Source of the DNA: Diphasiastrum complanatum
Taxonomy: Eukaryota > Streptophyta > Lycopodiopsida > Lycopodiales > Lycopodiaceae
NCBI GenBank assembly: GCA_029204225.1
Contig: CM055101.1
Coordinates: 38,361,374-38,425,373, forward strand
Direction: 5' to 3'
Length of the DNA stretch: 64,000 nt
This document shows, in pieces, positions 45,183 to 55,308 of this stretch. A program made the position numbers and the translations under genes. Position 1 is the first letter of the stretch. Each line of letters starts with the position of its first letter. The notes below the pieces were generated by a model that ran no database searches, was not told the origin of the DNA, and saw only the letters and a program-made list of their open reading frames with translations.

Positions 45183-46121
45183 TCAAGAACTGAAAATAAC
45201 GTTATGAATATTTGAAGTAGCTAAAGTGTCTTCATTCACTTTTGACTTACCCTTCAAATCACAGAACTGATCTTCAAGAAATATAACATATCTACTCTTC
45301 CTTGTCAGAGGATTATAAAGCTTATAAGGCTTGTATTTAGAAGCGTATTTTACAAAAATCAACCTAGTTCTAGAATTATCTAGCTTTTTTTTAGTTTTGT
45401 AGGAATTTGTGCAAATGCAATACAACCAAAAAATTTGAAGTTTTAATTGATGGTCTAGACCCTGTCCAAACCTCATATGGTGTTTTAAATCCAACACCTT
45501 GGTTGTGCATCTATTTTGTATGTATGTTGCTGTAGTTACAGCTTTTGCCCAGAAATGGTCTGGCAATGAGGCATGATTCAACATACTCTTTGCACTATTG
45601 AGGAGTGTACGATTCTTATGCTCAGCAACACCATTAGACGGAGGCATATAGCTGGTGGTGTACTGTTGATTTATTCCATTGACTTTGCAGTACTCTTTGA
45701 ACTCAATAGAAATGAATTCACCTCCACGATCAGATCTTAAAGCCTTGAATCTCTGCGAAGTTTGAGTTTCAGGAGTTTCTTTGAACCGTTTGGAAAATTT
45801 GAATGCTTTCGATTTGTACTTTAAGAAATACAGGACCATCTTTGTAGAAAAATCGTCAATGAGCGTAAGAAAATATTTGGCTCCACCTATGGAAGGAGTT
45901 TGCATGGGCCCACATATATCAATATAAATAAATTCTAAAATACCTTTGGAGTTGTGAACAAGATTTGACTTAAAAGAAGACTTGGCATGTTTTCCTATAG
46001 TACAACTTGGACAAGCTGTGGCTTCTGTATTACGGTCGTAATCTAGATCCTGAGCCATTCTCTTATTAAAGAAATGTAAACTGCTGTTGAAATTCAAATT
46101 ACCTGTCCTATAATGCCACAT
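45183..46121 (-). pseudogene. Copia GAG-pre-integrase and integrase
   Basis: 312 codons. Residues 1-60: pre-integrase MWHYRTGNLNF and the zinc finger end CPSCTIGKHAKSSF. Residues 70-210: DDE core with DICGPMQTPSIGGAKYFLTL (first Asp), LRSDRGGEFIS (second) and NGVAEHKNRTL (Glu). The C-terminal part is frame-damaged (FGQGLDHQLKL) but reaches VFLEDQF-like VIFLEDQF. The His of the zinc finger is largely lost upstream. Best ORF of this element. Confidence 0.8.
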
Positions 46122-46700
46122 GTCCTATTGGCATGTTGAAATAGAATCTCCATCAATCATTCTAAACGAGAAAATTTTCTTTATCAGATGAATCTTGGAA
46201 GTCACATCTCTAACGTCATAGAGTGTGTTTAAAATATCCCACGCTTCGTTGGAGGTTGTAGCAGACCTTATATGACTGATATGAGAATCTTTTATATTCA
46301 GCGTTATGAGCGCAAAAGCTTTTTCATCCTTTTGCTTCCATCTTGTAATTGTCGCTTCCCAATAAAAGGTTTAATCTTCGTGCCTTCAATGACATCCCAT
46401 AACTCTTTGGCTAGTAAAATAACTCTTGCCACATGTGATAATTATCACCATCTAATTTCTCGATGACGGATGAATTTGATGATGTCGACTCCACTATAAA
46501 ATCAACTGACTACGAGCAAGTTTGAGGAATGATATCTTGATAGAAATCAAAACAAATATATTCTCAACATGAAAATTGTAAGTAGAAATATGATATGAGC
46601 AAATATTGCGAAGTACTATTTTGATAAAAATCAAAACAAATAAATTCGTTTGACAATGAATGCTCTTATTCATACCCCGTGATCTGAATTCTGAATTTGG

Positions 46701-46712
46701 CCTCTAACACCA
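46701..46712 (-). other. Degenerate initiator-Met primer site of the intron copia
   Basis: Minus strand TGGTGTTAGAGG, similar to TGGTATCAGAGC, placed directly inside an LTR end that reads CAACA. Weak match, but the position fits. Confidence 0.5.
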
Positions 46713-48222
46713 TGTTGGAAAACGATAAATGTGCAGTCTCATTCATCTACCTATTCTGAGTTGCTTAAAATAATATGGAAAGCAATTCAGACTCAGAATT
46801 GATCATACATCTGCTCAAGTCACAGATTATAATGAACAAAGAATCGAACAGTTGATATGGGCAATGCACCCTGCTTATTCAGAATTCTCGACCCGATTCA
46901 TTTCAACCTTGGACGCCTATTTTTATTTCGATCCGACTCAATTTCTTCGACTATCAGATTTCTGCAAAATAACTTTTTACAAATATGTACAAGTATTACA
47001 AAATTCAACAAAACTTGCTTCAGTAACTTCTTTGCCTTTAACATACTTTGAGCTTCCTCAAGGATAGTTCAATTTTTTCTTTCCTCAACACCAATTTGCA
47101 TGGTCTATCCATAGTTGCAAACTCTCTCTTGATTCCAATATATCTGCAAATTTTTTGGAACTCTACAGAGAGATAGTAATGATCCTCCTATATTGTATTT
47201 TGCATCTTAAACTTCATATGCTATACTTGTTTCTACTTCATTTAGGTTGTACTGCTTCATTTAAGCTAGCCATCATGAAGCAACTTTGTAGAAGACGTGC
47301 AATTAGAATTATTCCGTTTGCTAAAAAACTTGCTTGATTATTGAGAACAAAACTTGCTGTGGGCAACAAGCACTTAGACAAAATATTTTAACTTCTAATT
47401 CTTGAATTAATACGGTAGAAATTCACCCTGCTAGCATGCATCAGTCTGGCCTCTGTCTAGATCTGAAAATTGGCAATAAAAAATCAGATTGTATGTCTAG
47501 TTTTAGCAGTGATCCAATCTGCAGCAAAACTGTGTCTGAGCAGCGATACTTCTAAAGTTTCCAAAAAGTCTCTGAAATAGGTTTGAAAGATAGCTTTGCA
47601 TGTGCAAAAACCAGTACAAGCGTCAATTTATGATGAAGAGCAGCAGTGATCCACATTCATGAATTTGTTAAACTACTTTTGCACAAGTGAATGATGAAAA
47701 ACCAGCAGCAAACTTCCGATTTTTCTCCTCATAGATTGGCGATTTACCTCCAAGAACACTGTTGCCTATTGCATGTGCAAAAAATTTCAGCAAAGGACAC
47801 TTTAGCACAAGTGTGATCTACCTCCAAGATCACTTTTTGCTTATTACATGTGCCAATCTTCAACAATTCTATGATAGGATTGAGAGAGCAATTAAAAGCA
47901 GCAACAAACAATTCTTGAGCAATAATTCGCACCTTGCATGCAATAGCTAAATTCAATCAATAGTGGCCAGCCAAGGCCTACTGGATCCAAATTCCAATGA
48001 TCCACCTCCAAGAATAACCTCTGTAGGTTAGCTAGAATTTAATTTAGTTTTTTCGACACCTGCATGCATATTTAAAGACAACAAGCAAGATCCATTCCAT
48101 AAAATGTCTTTTATAAGGAGAAAAGTTGTTAGTATTTTTTTAAGTTGACCTTGACATATAATACACATGTTTAAATGATATATTCTTAATATAATATCTC
48201 CATTGGATGTGCTCAAGGTCAG
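46713..48222 (+). other. Rest of the intron, LTR remnant and unassigned sequence
   Basis: Begins with the LTR start TGTTGGAAAACG. The remainder to the next exon is AT-rich with no supported ORF. Words about lightly repeated atcacctccaagat / gcacaagtg recur around 47750-48010 without a clean unit. Confidence 0.4.
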
Positions 48223-48318
48223 ATCGAAGAAGAGAACAGATTTTTAGATGCTTTGTTGATTCGAGCTTTAGAGCAGAAATTGGATTATGAACAAATAGCT
48301 ACAAAATTGCAGGACAAG
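48223..48318 (+). CDS. Coiled-coil gene, sixth exon (96 bp)
   Basis: Acceptor ctcaaggtcag, 32 codons: IEEENRFLDALLIRALEQKL followed by DYEQIATKLQDK, donor AAG|GTATGG. Phase 0 at both ends. Strong amphipathic coiled coil. It follows the fifth exon after a 5.5 kb intron. Confidence 0.75.
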
Positions 48319-48595
48319 GTATGGACTCCCTATATACTTGGAGCTTTCTATACGTCTCTACTTGAATAGTTTTCAATCTTTTTCGCAAGCAAGCAGTAGT
48401 TTGTATGACACACTCTACTCTTGTATTTAGAAAGTGATAATCTGAGCTTCCAAAGAGGACTTTTTAAGATACAAGATATCTCTTTCTTGAAGTTTACAGG
48501 TCTATGACAGGCATGCCGTTTGACTTGGCATTGTTATTAAAATCAATGTGTGAATTTTTTCACTGAAAAACTATTGAGATATTTTCCAATCAAAG

Positions 48596-48655
48596 TTGGA
48601 TGATCTATTTGTTGGCTTTCAACTTGTACCTTCGGAAATTGCTCGACAGAATTGG
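48596..48655 (+). CDS. Coiled-coil gene, seventh exon (60 bp)
   Basis: Acceptor ccaatcaaag, 20 codons LDDLFVGFQLVPSEIARQNW, donor TGG|GTGAGT (near-perfect consensus). Phase 0. No longer coiled coil; looks like the start of a compact region. The next exon was not found in the transposon nest downstream. Confidence 0.7.
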
Positions 48656-49117
48656 GTGAGTACAGTCCTCTCGGAGGGTAACTTAATGTTCTGGAAGGCT
48701 TGCAAGATGTGGTTGTAAATTTTAGAAAACTTGTTGTCACTGATTGATACAAAAGTAATGCTTAGCTTCTGAAGTGGAAATGTTTTATTATAGTGACTAG
48801 TCTGATATGGTAGCTAGGTAGACCGTAGGACCGTTACCCGTAGATTGTAATTTTGTTTGAAAGTTGAAGTTCAAACTGATTTGCAATGTTGAGATCGGAG
48901 AATTGAATAAACAAGAAGGTTATGACAATGTTTGAGAAAGCCAAAAAAATTTAGGTTAGAAACTTTAAACTTAGATTCATCATTCAACATTGAACATTCT
49001 ATATGTAACATATTATAATAAATACCATATTCAAAATTGTAAAATGGTAAACCATTAGTAATGACTGAATCCTGATCTTAGATAATCGACTAACAGACTC
49101 GAGTGGTAGCTGCGAAA
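48656..49117 (+). other. Probable intron sequence, no feature
   Basis: Follows a consensus donor. No ORF or repeat recognised before the copia element at 49118. Confidence 0.4.
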
Positions 49118-49244
49118 TGTCGCGAACGGTTTTGGTTCGTTGTCTTGAACGATTTTGTTTCTTTGAATAATTCTGAGAGCGAATCCATTTTCATCGGTCC
49201 ACAGACATCTGAGTGGACGAGCTCAAGAACTTCTTTGGCTCTTC

Positions 49245-49950
49245 CAATGTTTCATGGGCGCGTTTCGTACGTTGTTTCGTACGCGTTTCGAAACGTTTGG
49301 TTCAGGTTCACAACGGGAAATTTTTTTTAGGGTTTTTTTTTTTTTTTTTGAGAATGTGTTTTTGAGGGTTTTTGGGGTTTACAGATGTCATAGAAAGTCT
49401 AGTAACAAGTAGATACATCCAATTTCATGAGAATGCTCTAGAGAATGCAATTTCAAGAGGAGAAGCTGTGTATGGTGACTATGGTCACTTTCCTCAATCA
49501 ATTATTGATACTGTCATGGATAGGTTATTAGGTTGCAAGAATCTGTTCATGCCCATCGCCAGTACATACTAAAAGCTTATGGCGCGGTTTTTGGGGTTTA
49601 CAGATGTCATAGACAGTCTAGTAACAAGTAGATACATCCAATTTCATGAGAATGCTCTAGAGAAATTAGAATGCAATTTCAAGAGGAAAAGCTGTGTATG
49701 GTGATTATGGTCACTTTCCTCAGTCAATTATTGATACTATCATGGATAGGTTATTAGGTTGCGAGAATTTGTTCATGGCCATTGCCAGTACATACTACAA
49801 AGCTTATGGCGCAATTTCAGAAAAAAAAAAATTGGTTTTTTTTTTTTTCGGTCGTTTCGAACATTGAAACGACGTTTCGAAACGGGGTCGTTTCGTACGT
49901 CTCGTTTCGAACGCGTTTCAGCATTCGAAACGCGTTTCGAGAAAACACTG
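49245..49950. mobile_element. Non-autonomous hAT-like element, 706 bp, inserted in copia integrase
   Basis: Ends CAATGTTT and (reverse strand) CAGTGTTTTC, with perfect 8 bp flanking duplications GGCTCTTC at 49237-49244 and 49951-49958. Without the element and one duplication the copia pre-integrase and integrase reading frames join exactly, so the insertion is later than the copia. Subterminal regions are packed with CGTTTCG/CGAAACG words (49257-49310 and 49848-49942). The interior holds two 219-227 bp tandem copies (49367-49585, 49586-49812). No transposase. Confidence 0.9.
49367..49812 (+). repeat. Tandem duplication inside the hAT element
   Basis: Two copies starting ggtttttggggtttacagatg and ending gcttatggcgc, about 95% alike. 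The second has a short insertion (aaattag-like). Each copy reads as a protein-like stretch after ttacag (DVIESLVTSRYIQFHENALE, GEAVYGDYGHFPQSIIDTVM), suggesting a captured exon. Origin not recognised. Confidence 0.7.
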
Positions 49951-49958
49951 GGCTCTTC

Positions 49959-50619
49959 TTCCCTCATGTGTGAATGGATTCCGATGCTGTTTGCCTTTCT
50001 GACAGGCTTCGTAGAACTCAGTATCGGGTCTTGATATCTTTAGACCTGTGACTATGTCTTCCTTACACATGTCATATAGGCTCCTCATGTTCAGATGATA
50101 CATTCTTCTGTGCCAGAGCTGATCTTCATTCTCTGATGCATTTAATATGCTATCAGAGTTGCTGATTATCTTGGCTTGGTAGAGATTTCCTTCTCTGCAT
50201 CCAACCGTCAGCAATTTGTTTGTATTTTTCTCGATCATGTGGCATGTATTGCCATCAAACAAAACTCGAATGCCAAGATCTGCCATCTTAGAGACTGATA
50301 GCAGATCTTTTCGCAGTGAAGGCACTTAGAGTGCTCCTGGCAGCTTTGCTTGACCTGACAATGTTCGTAGCTGTAGAGTGCCGATGCCCTTGACATCGTG
50401 TCTGCTCCCATCACCTAGAATCACTGCTCTGTTATTTTCGAGTTCTCTGAAGTCGATCAAGATTTTCTTGTTGCAGGTGATGTGTGATGTTGCTCCTAAA
50501 TCAATGACTACATCGTAGTCTTGTTCAGTGTAGCTCGTGGAAGCTTGAATCTGCAATCGTATGTAGAGTGCCCCTTCTTCTTGCAGTGCATGCAAGATAT
50601 TGCTGGATTGAACCAGCAT
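49959..50619 (-). pseudogene. Copia protease and GAG-pre-integrase
   Basis: Minus strand 50619-50326: YDVVIDLGATSHITCNKKIL with the protease active site reading DLG where DSG is usual (Ser replaced by Leu), then LGDGSRHDVKGIGTLQL. A TAA near 50325 separates it from 50325-49959: PSLRKDLLSVSKMADLGIRV, LWHRRMYHLNMRSLYDM and ACQKGKQHRNPF, the pre-integrase zinc region. The altered protease motif and the stop make the element inactive. Confidence 0.8.
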
Positions 50620-51333
50620 TTGTTGGCTGTATGGCCTGGTTTGTGACAGTGATTACAGGAAGAAGATTGTTGATTCGAGGACTTCGTCTTCTCGAATCTA
50701 GGTTTGTTCTTGTTTTTCTTTCGTGAAGAGGGCCTTCTCTTGATCACTGCTTCCTTCTCCTTCGTCCCTCATCAGTCTCTCATCAACGACAAGACTGACT
50801 GCTTTGTCGAATGTCATATCTGGTAGACTCAGTATGAGCATTCTCAACGGCTGATAGGACGTAGGTAGAGACTTCATGAAGTACATCAGCTGCTGTGGTG
50901 CTGGGACCTGGTGCTCCTGTCCTGATGCAGCAAGTTGAGCGAAGATCGTTCTGATCTTCTCAATGTGCTGATCTAACTGGTTGCCATCTCATTGTATGGA
51001 TTGCAGCTAATTGTGAAGATGCATCACTGAAGCTGCAGTCCTCACTTCATACTTTTGTTTCAATCTTTCCCATGTTGCATGGCTGCTTTCGTAGTCTTCA
51101 ATCTGCATGAGTAGATCTTCGTTGATGGACAAAACAACGATCGCCATTGCACGCTTATCCTTTCTGATCCATTCAGCTCTCCTCGGGTCTCCCTCTGGAG
51201 GCTGCACCTCTGAGAGTTCGGTCACCGACCAGATGCCTTCGCCCTTCAGAAGTGTTTTGATTTTGAATTTCCATATCCTGTAATTTGCGCCATCAAGACT
51301 AATTGCTACTCTTGTTTGGATCGTTGTAGCCAT
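50508..51333 (-). pseudogene. Copia Gag relic
   Basis: Minus strand from ATG 51333: ATTIQTRVAISLDGANYRIW, GEGIWSVTELSEVQPPEGD and EDYESSHATWERLKQKYEV (copia Gag core). Then frames at 50886-50698 (MYFMKSLPTSYQPLRMLILS) and 50747-50508 with two CCHC knuckles (CNHCHKPGHTANKC and CMHCKKKGHSTYDC). Broken at about 51000 and 50750. Confidence 0.8.
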
Positions 51334-51385
51334 ATTGTGTTGTCTAGAAAATCACTGCTTAGATATCAGTAGTGATAACCTGTCC

Positions 51386-51397
51386 GCTCTGATACCA
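51386..51397 (-). other. Primer-binding site, initiator Met tRNA type
   Basis: Minus strand TGGTATCAGAGC, directly next to the LTR end ACA. Perfect match to the usual plant copia site. Confidence 0.85.
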
Positions 51398-51830
51398 TGT
51401 CGCGAACGGTTTTGTGCGGAAGCTCACAGGAACCTAGACACGCGACTACACATCACAGAACAGATCCTATTCCAGCAATCAAGACAGCGGAAGACAAGGA
51501 GATGCACGAAAATAGAGCAATCAAATTATCCGTTTAAAATTATAGAGCGAGATGGTCAGTGTCTCGCTCGTTGGCAGCCTGATGCTCTGCTCTTTCGCTG
51601 TGTTCTGCTCGTTGGCAGACTTTCATGCACAGCTCTTTCGTTTCTAGTCTTTTTCTTTTCTGCTCTACTCTCTATATCTCGATGTATCTCACTATCTCTA
51701 TTTTGATCTAGAAGAATAGTTTTATGTCTCCACTGTGTGGAGTTTACAAGGTAGCTAAACAGAGAATTACAAGAGTAGTTAACGCTAATCAACTAATCAG
51801 TTACTCTCCGTTGTTGCTACCCGTTTCAGT
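51398..51830 (-). repeat. 5' LTR of the copia element
   Basis: Plus-strand start TGTCGCGAACGG. The outer edge is not exactly determined (about 51830). Its last 17 bases recur at 49118-49134, marking the 3' end of the element. Confidence 0.65.
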
Positions 51831-51842
51831 CGGGTGTGAAGT

Positions 51843-53050
51843 TTAGGACTCCAAGCCCGTTGAGCTACCAGCTGGCAGCACAAAAGATTCCCTTTCGTTT
51901 CTTTTCATTTTGCGTCGCTTTGTGGTTTTTGCGGTCCTGGCGGTCCTGGAGGCATGTTTGATTTTCGCGAATGGTTCGTCCCTCATTCGTCCTGGAGGCA
52001 CGTTGACTTTCGCGAAATGTTTGATCTTCGCGAATCGTTCGACCTCCGAGTCAAGGCACGTTGACTTTCGCCTCGTGGCAAAATTGCAGGAGTTCACCAT
52101 TTCTGACATGAAATCCTCATCGGAGGCAGAGGTATGATGCCCCTCATCCTCATTCCCGCTCTCCTTGGACTCCTCATCCACATACTCCTCTGAGGACTTT
52201 GACCCTGAAGATGCCCCAGACTCAGACTCATCGTTAGGGCTGTGAGCACGTGAGCTCGTACCCTCTCCTGCCCTCCTCCTGCGCTCTACTCGAGTGACAG
52301 GTCCTGCACGCAAAGAGGAACAAATGTGTTATTGTCTGCAAATTAGTAAATAACAATAATTAGTTCGAACTTCGAAAATTTAACTGAAGACCTTAGAGTC
52401 TACTCAGTCTAGACAATTCAAGACCTTAGACAAGTGACACACTATCAACTTTGAACTGACAACTTACAAGCCTGAAGCATGCAACGTCATTGGTCAAGTG
52501 ACAAGTTGTCAACCGAATAGCAAGTACTAAGAGCTAAATCCTAAATTTCTCACCTGCACTCTGCATGGCCTCCTCATGGAGAAATGCGTACACGTCCTCC
52601 TGTGCCCGGTCTCTCGGTGGCAAATCTGGAACCTTTGCCACATCGATCTCATCGGGATTAACCTACGCACATGTCACAATGCACATTGAAATCAAGACAA
52701 AATTTGGAGGGCCGACAAAAGTTAAAATTTAGCTATAGTCTACTATGATCTATCTAGTATCTACTAACTGGGATCACATGTTAGAAATTATAATATATGG
52801 CTTACCTGGATAGGCTCTGCAGTGGTTTGGAGTCTGCCCAAAAGTCTCAGGTTGGCGTGTACGTACACCCTCTCCAAGTGTGCAGAGGAGAGTCGATTCC
52901 TCTTCTTCGTGTGAATCAAGGAATGGACACTCCAGTTTCTCTCACAAGCGATTGCAATGCAGTCATGTGAGAGAATCCTAATGGCAAGGTGACGCAATTT
53001 GGGGACATCAATCCCAAACTTCGACCACCATGACATGGGACGCAGCTGGC
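51843..53050 (-). pseudogene. hAT transposase C-terminal relic, three exons
   Basis: Minus strand. Exon 53050-52806 carries the hAT dimerisation domain: WWSKFGIDVPKLRHLAIRIL, then CERNWSVHSLIHTKKRNRLS and YVHANLRLL (the conserved ERNWS and HTKKRNRL blocks). Donor GTAAGC; next exon 52662-52554 (VNPDEIDVAKVPDLPPRDRA), donor GTGAGA; last exon 52303-51843, acidic then Lys/Arg-rich, ending GLES and stop. Splice phases agree. The N-terminal two thirds (BED finger, DDE core) are missing because LINE sequence begins at about 53050. The tail contains recurring FAK(I/V)K-like units. Confidence 0.8.
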
Positions 53051-53059
53051 CTGAATCCA

Positions 53060-53850
53060 CATGGAGGCAGACATAGGGTGGTGGATTACTTCATTGGCTC
53101 ACCAGCCTTGATACCTCTCACTCACAGCTTTACCATTCTTTCTCCCACCCTTGCTGATCACTCGCTGCTCTTACTCTCTGTCGGCCAGACCACTCGCCTT
53201 CCAACCATTCGACCTAAGACCACTACACCTCACTTTTCTTTTCGTACACATCTCATCCCAAGATACATACACACGCTCAACACTCTTCTGCAAGATTTTC
53301 CCTTCTCCTCTCCTATTGAGCAATAGGCCAGCTTCTTGTCGCTCTCCCTTATACAAGCCGCCACCCAGGCCTTTCCCTCTAAGACATTCCACTCATCGAA
53401 AGACCTATAACCGATGGTATCATCATGATTGCCGTGCCTTACATAAGCAGGTGGTATTCGCCATGCATCACTCCCCTGATCTTTTGATGCACGTACAAAA
53501 GCAATATCGTCATGTAGTTAATAAAAAGAAAAGAGACTCTTTAACAAGAGATGGTCAGAAACTCATAGACTTCCTTTTCTCTTCCTCCTCTCTATTCTAA
53601 AAAATCTTCCTTACTTTCACCTATTGATATCGACTCTTGGGTGGAATATGCTACTCGATTATACACTACAGATGCTCCCCCTATCCCTATCTCTTGACCC
53701 GCTAGATTTTCTCTTTTTACCTCTGACCAAGTTGAATCCGCGATTTGTAAAGCCCAACCCCATAAAGCGAAAGACGTTGACTCACTTAACTCGGACTTCC
53801 TCAAACCTGTCTCCCAACTTCTCTCTCCTTACATTGCCCACACTTTTAAC
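53060..53850 (+). pseudogene. LINE endonuclease end and linker
   Basis: 53060-53160: GGRHRVVDYFIGSPALIPLT, then LADHSLLLLSV; DYFI...DHSLL is the end of an APE-type endonuclease with its catalytic His. The linker includes HRKTYNRWYHHDCRALHKQV and KQYRHVVNKKKR (53390-53540) and QVESAICKAQPHKAKDVDSL (53720-53780), standard before LINE RT. Several stops and shifts. Confidence 0.7.
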
Positions 53851-54722
53851 ATGTCTGTTACCTCTGGCTTCCCCACCAATTGGTGCACGAATCTTCTCCA
53901 TCCCATTCTCAAGGCTGGTGATCCAATGAACGTCGATAACTACCGCACTATCATGATCAGTCACATGATGGCGAAGCTTTATGGCTCAGTTCTGCAGTCT
54001 ATGGTTGGATCCCAGGTAGAATTAGATGAGTTATTTGCTCTTGGACAGGTTGGCTTCAGACCCGGATATTCTACTATTGATCATGCATTTGTCCTACGTT
54101 GCATCATAGACGAGGCTCAACATCGGAGACGAAGAGTATACTACTGCTTTGTGGATTTCCGCAAGGCTTTTGACTCAGTTCCACGACACCTGCTACTTCA
54201 GCGCTTATCTTCACTTGGCTTCTCACAGGATATCATCATGGCTATCAGCACCTTATATGAGAGGGTATTAGCACGTTTCAGAGATGGCAGCAGCTGGTCG
54301 CGTTTTATCCAGAGCATAGTTGGGGTCAAGCAGGGATGTCCACTCTCTCTCACCCTTTTTGCATTGTACATTGATGACCTAGAGCGGATCATCAAGGAGG
54401 GTGGTGATGGATGTCCACTTGTTGATGTTATTATTCCTATCCTATTATATGCAGATGATGTGGCATTGCTATCTTTTACAGCCTCTGGATTACAGCGACA
54501 TCTTGATGCTCTATATGGTTTTTGCTTAGTGTGGGCTTGACGATGAATATTGCTAAGACCAAGGTAATGGTGTTTAACACTAATCGGCAGAATATGAGAG
54601 ATGACGCATTTTATTATGATGGACAACAGTTGGAGATTGTTACCTCTTACACCTATCTAGGTGTACTATTCACCGGCCCCTTACTCACTTTTCACTCTAC
54701 TGCTCTATCTCGCCTGCGTAAG
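53851..54722 (+). pseudogene. LINE reverse transcriptase
   Basis: 53851-54540 (229 codons): HPILKAGDPMNVDNYRTIMI, GFRPGYSTIDHAF, motif A YCFVDFRKAFDSVPRH, motif B VGVKQGCPLSLTLFALYIDD, motif C LLYADDVALLS. All catalytic Asp residues are present. A frameshift near 54530 moves the continuation to 54522-54720 (GLTMNIAKTKVMVFNTNRQ, TYLGVLFTG). It is cut at RLRK by gypsy sequence at 54723. Catalytic motifs intact, but the ORF is broken. Confidence 0.85.
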
Positions 54723-55294
54723 TGTCATGCCCATGACTGGTCTCGGGTAGCGTGTCCACGCTTGGGCCGGTAGACCAACAACCCGTAAGTTAATTGTGAC
54801 TATAAGGGAATTGGGGCCCTTATGAGTACATGGTCATAATTAATGGTTGTAGGCCTAACCACATGGTGGTGGAGTTGGTATGGGTCTATCAGTGAGTCAT
54901 TAGGGAACTAGATGACGTGGCCCAGATAGGCTGCAAAGGTGTCCAAATACTTGATTTTGTGATTAGTAGCTACGTGCTGCTGGTGTGACTCCTCTTTCCA
55001 TGACTCTGATTGATCCATAGCTTGGGGGCTAGATCCGTTCGATCTAGGTTTGGTTGGGTTGGTTTATCCACCACCTGTTCCCTTGTGTTGTTGTTTTGTA
55101 TGGTATGCTTGGACTAGAATCCTGTTGTGAGGACTATATATTTGTCCTCTTTCCATGACTTTGATTGATCCATAGCTTGGGGGCTAGATCCGTTCGATCT
55201 AGGTTTGGTTGGGTTGGTTTATCCACCACCTGTTCCCTTGTGTTGTTGCTTTGTATGGTATGCTTAGACTAGAATCCTGTTGTGAGGACTTTAT
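54723..55294 (+). repeat. 5' LTR of the chromovirus, with internal duplication
   Basis: Starts TGTCATGCCCATGACTGGTC and ends just before the primer site. A unit of about 158 bp beginning ctctttccatgact occurs twice in tandem (about 54990-55147 and 55148-55294), differing at a few positions. The 3' LTR remnant (59999-60049) repeats only the first ~50 bases. Confidence 0.75.
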
Positions 55295-55296
55295 AT

Positions 55297-55308
55297 TGGT
55301 ATCAGAAC
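55297..55308 (+). other. Primer-binding site of the chromovirus
   Basis: TGGTATCAGAAC, one mismatch from the initiator-Met tRNA site TGGTATCAGAGC, two bases after the LTR. Confidence 0.75.

Larger units (their letters stand above)
44060..46712 (-). mobile_element. Ty1/copia element in the intron, 3' truncated
   Basis: Minus strand from primer site (46701-46712) through gag traces (46500-46200), GAG-pre-integrase and integrase (46121-45183), RT (45047-44370) and RNase H (44289-44080). It stops within RNase H at CDNQS, so RNase H end and 3' LTR are missing. An LTR starting TGTTGGAAAACG (plus strand) begins at 46713; its far end was not found. Confidence 0.75.
37315..48655 (+). other. Gene model: long coiled-coil protein, seven exons, partial
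   Basis: Exons 37315-37451, 37545-37690, 37782-41240, 41479-41665, 42661-42723, 48223-48318 and 48596-48655 join into one open frame of about 1,383 codons. All six introns are GT-AG; the junction phases agree at every step (0, 2, 2, 0, 0, 0), which chance would not give. Introns are 93, 91, 238, 995, 5499 and 277 bp. The first exon starts inside a codon and the last ends at a consensus GTGAGT donor, so both gene ends are missing. The protein is dominated by coiled coil with a compact C-terminal region; a structural or scaffold role (cytoskeleton, nuclear periphery, motor tail) is possible but not shown. I do not recognise the family. Confidence 0.8.
49118..51830 (-). mobile_element. Ty1/copia element split by a hAT insertion
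   Basis: Minus strand: LTR (plus-strand start TGTCGCGAACGG at 51398, right edge about 51830), primer site 51386-51397, gag 51333-50500, protease 50619-50326, pre-integrase 50325-49959, integrase start 49236-49135. The latter is joined to the last 17 bases of the 3' LTR (49118-49134, TGTCGCGAACGGTTTTG). Most of integrase, RT and RNase H are deleted. The hAT element at 49245-49950 lies inside integrase. Confidence 0.8.
53050..54722 (+). mobile_element. LINE (non-LTR retrotransposon), 5' truncated, interrupted by gypsy
   Basis: Plus strand: endonuclease C-terminus 53060-53170, linker 53330-53850, RT 53851-54722. Gypsy LTR sequence starts at 54723. Sequence at 60050-60408, beyond the gypsy element, looks like its 3' UTR ending in (CT)n. 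Many frame breaks in the linker. Confidence 0.75.

Noticed and set aside
46852-47067. 71-codon frame within the intron
   Set aside because: AT-rich, Phe/Leu/Tyr-rich, two overlapping frames of similar quality, no homology; lies in probable LTR remnant.
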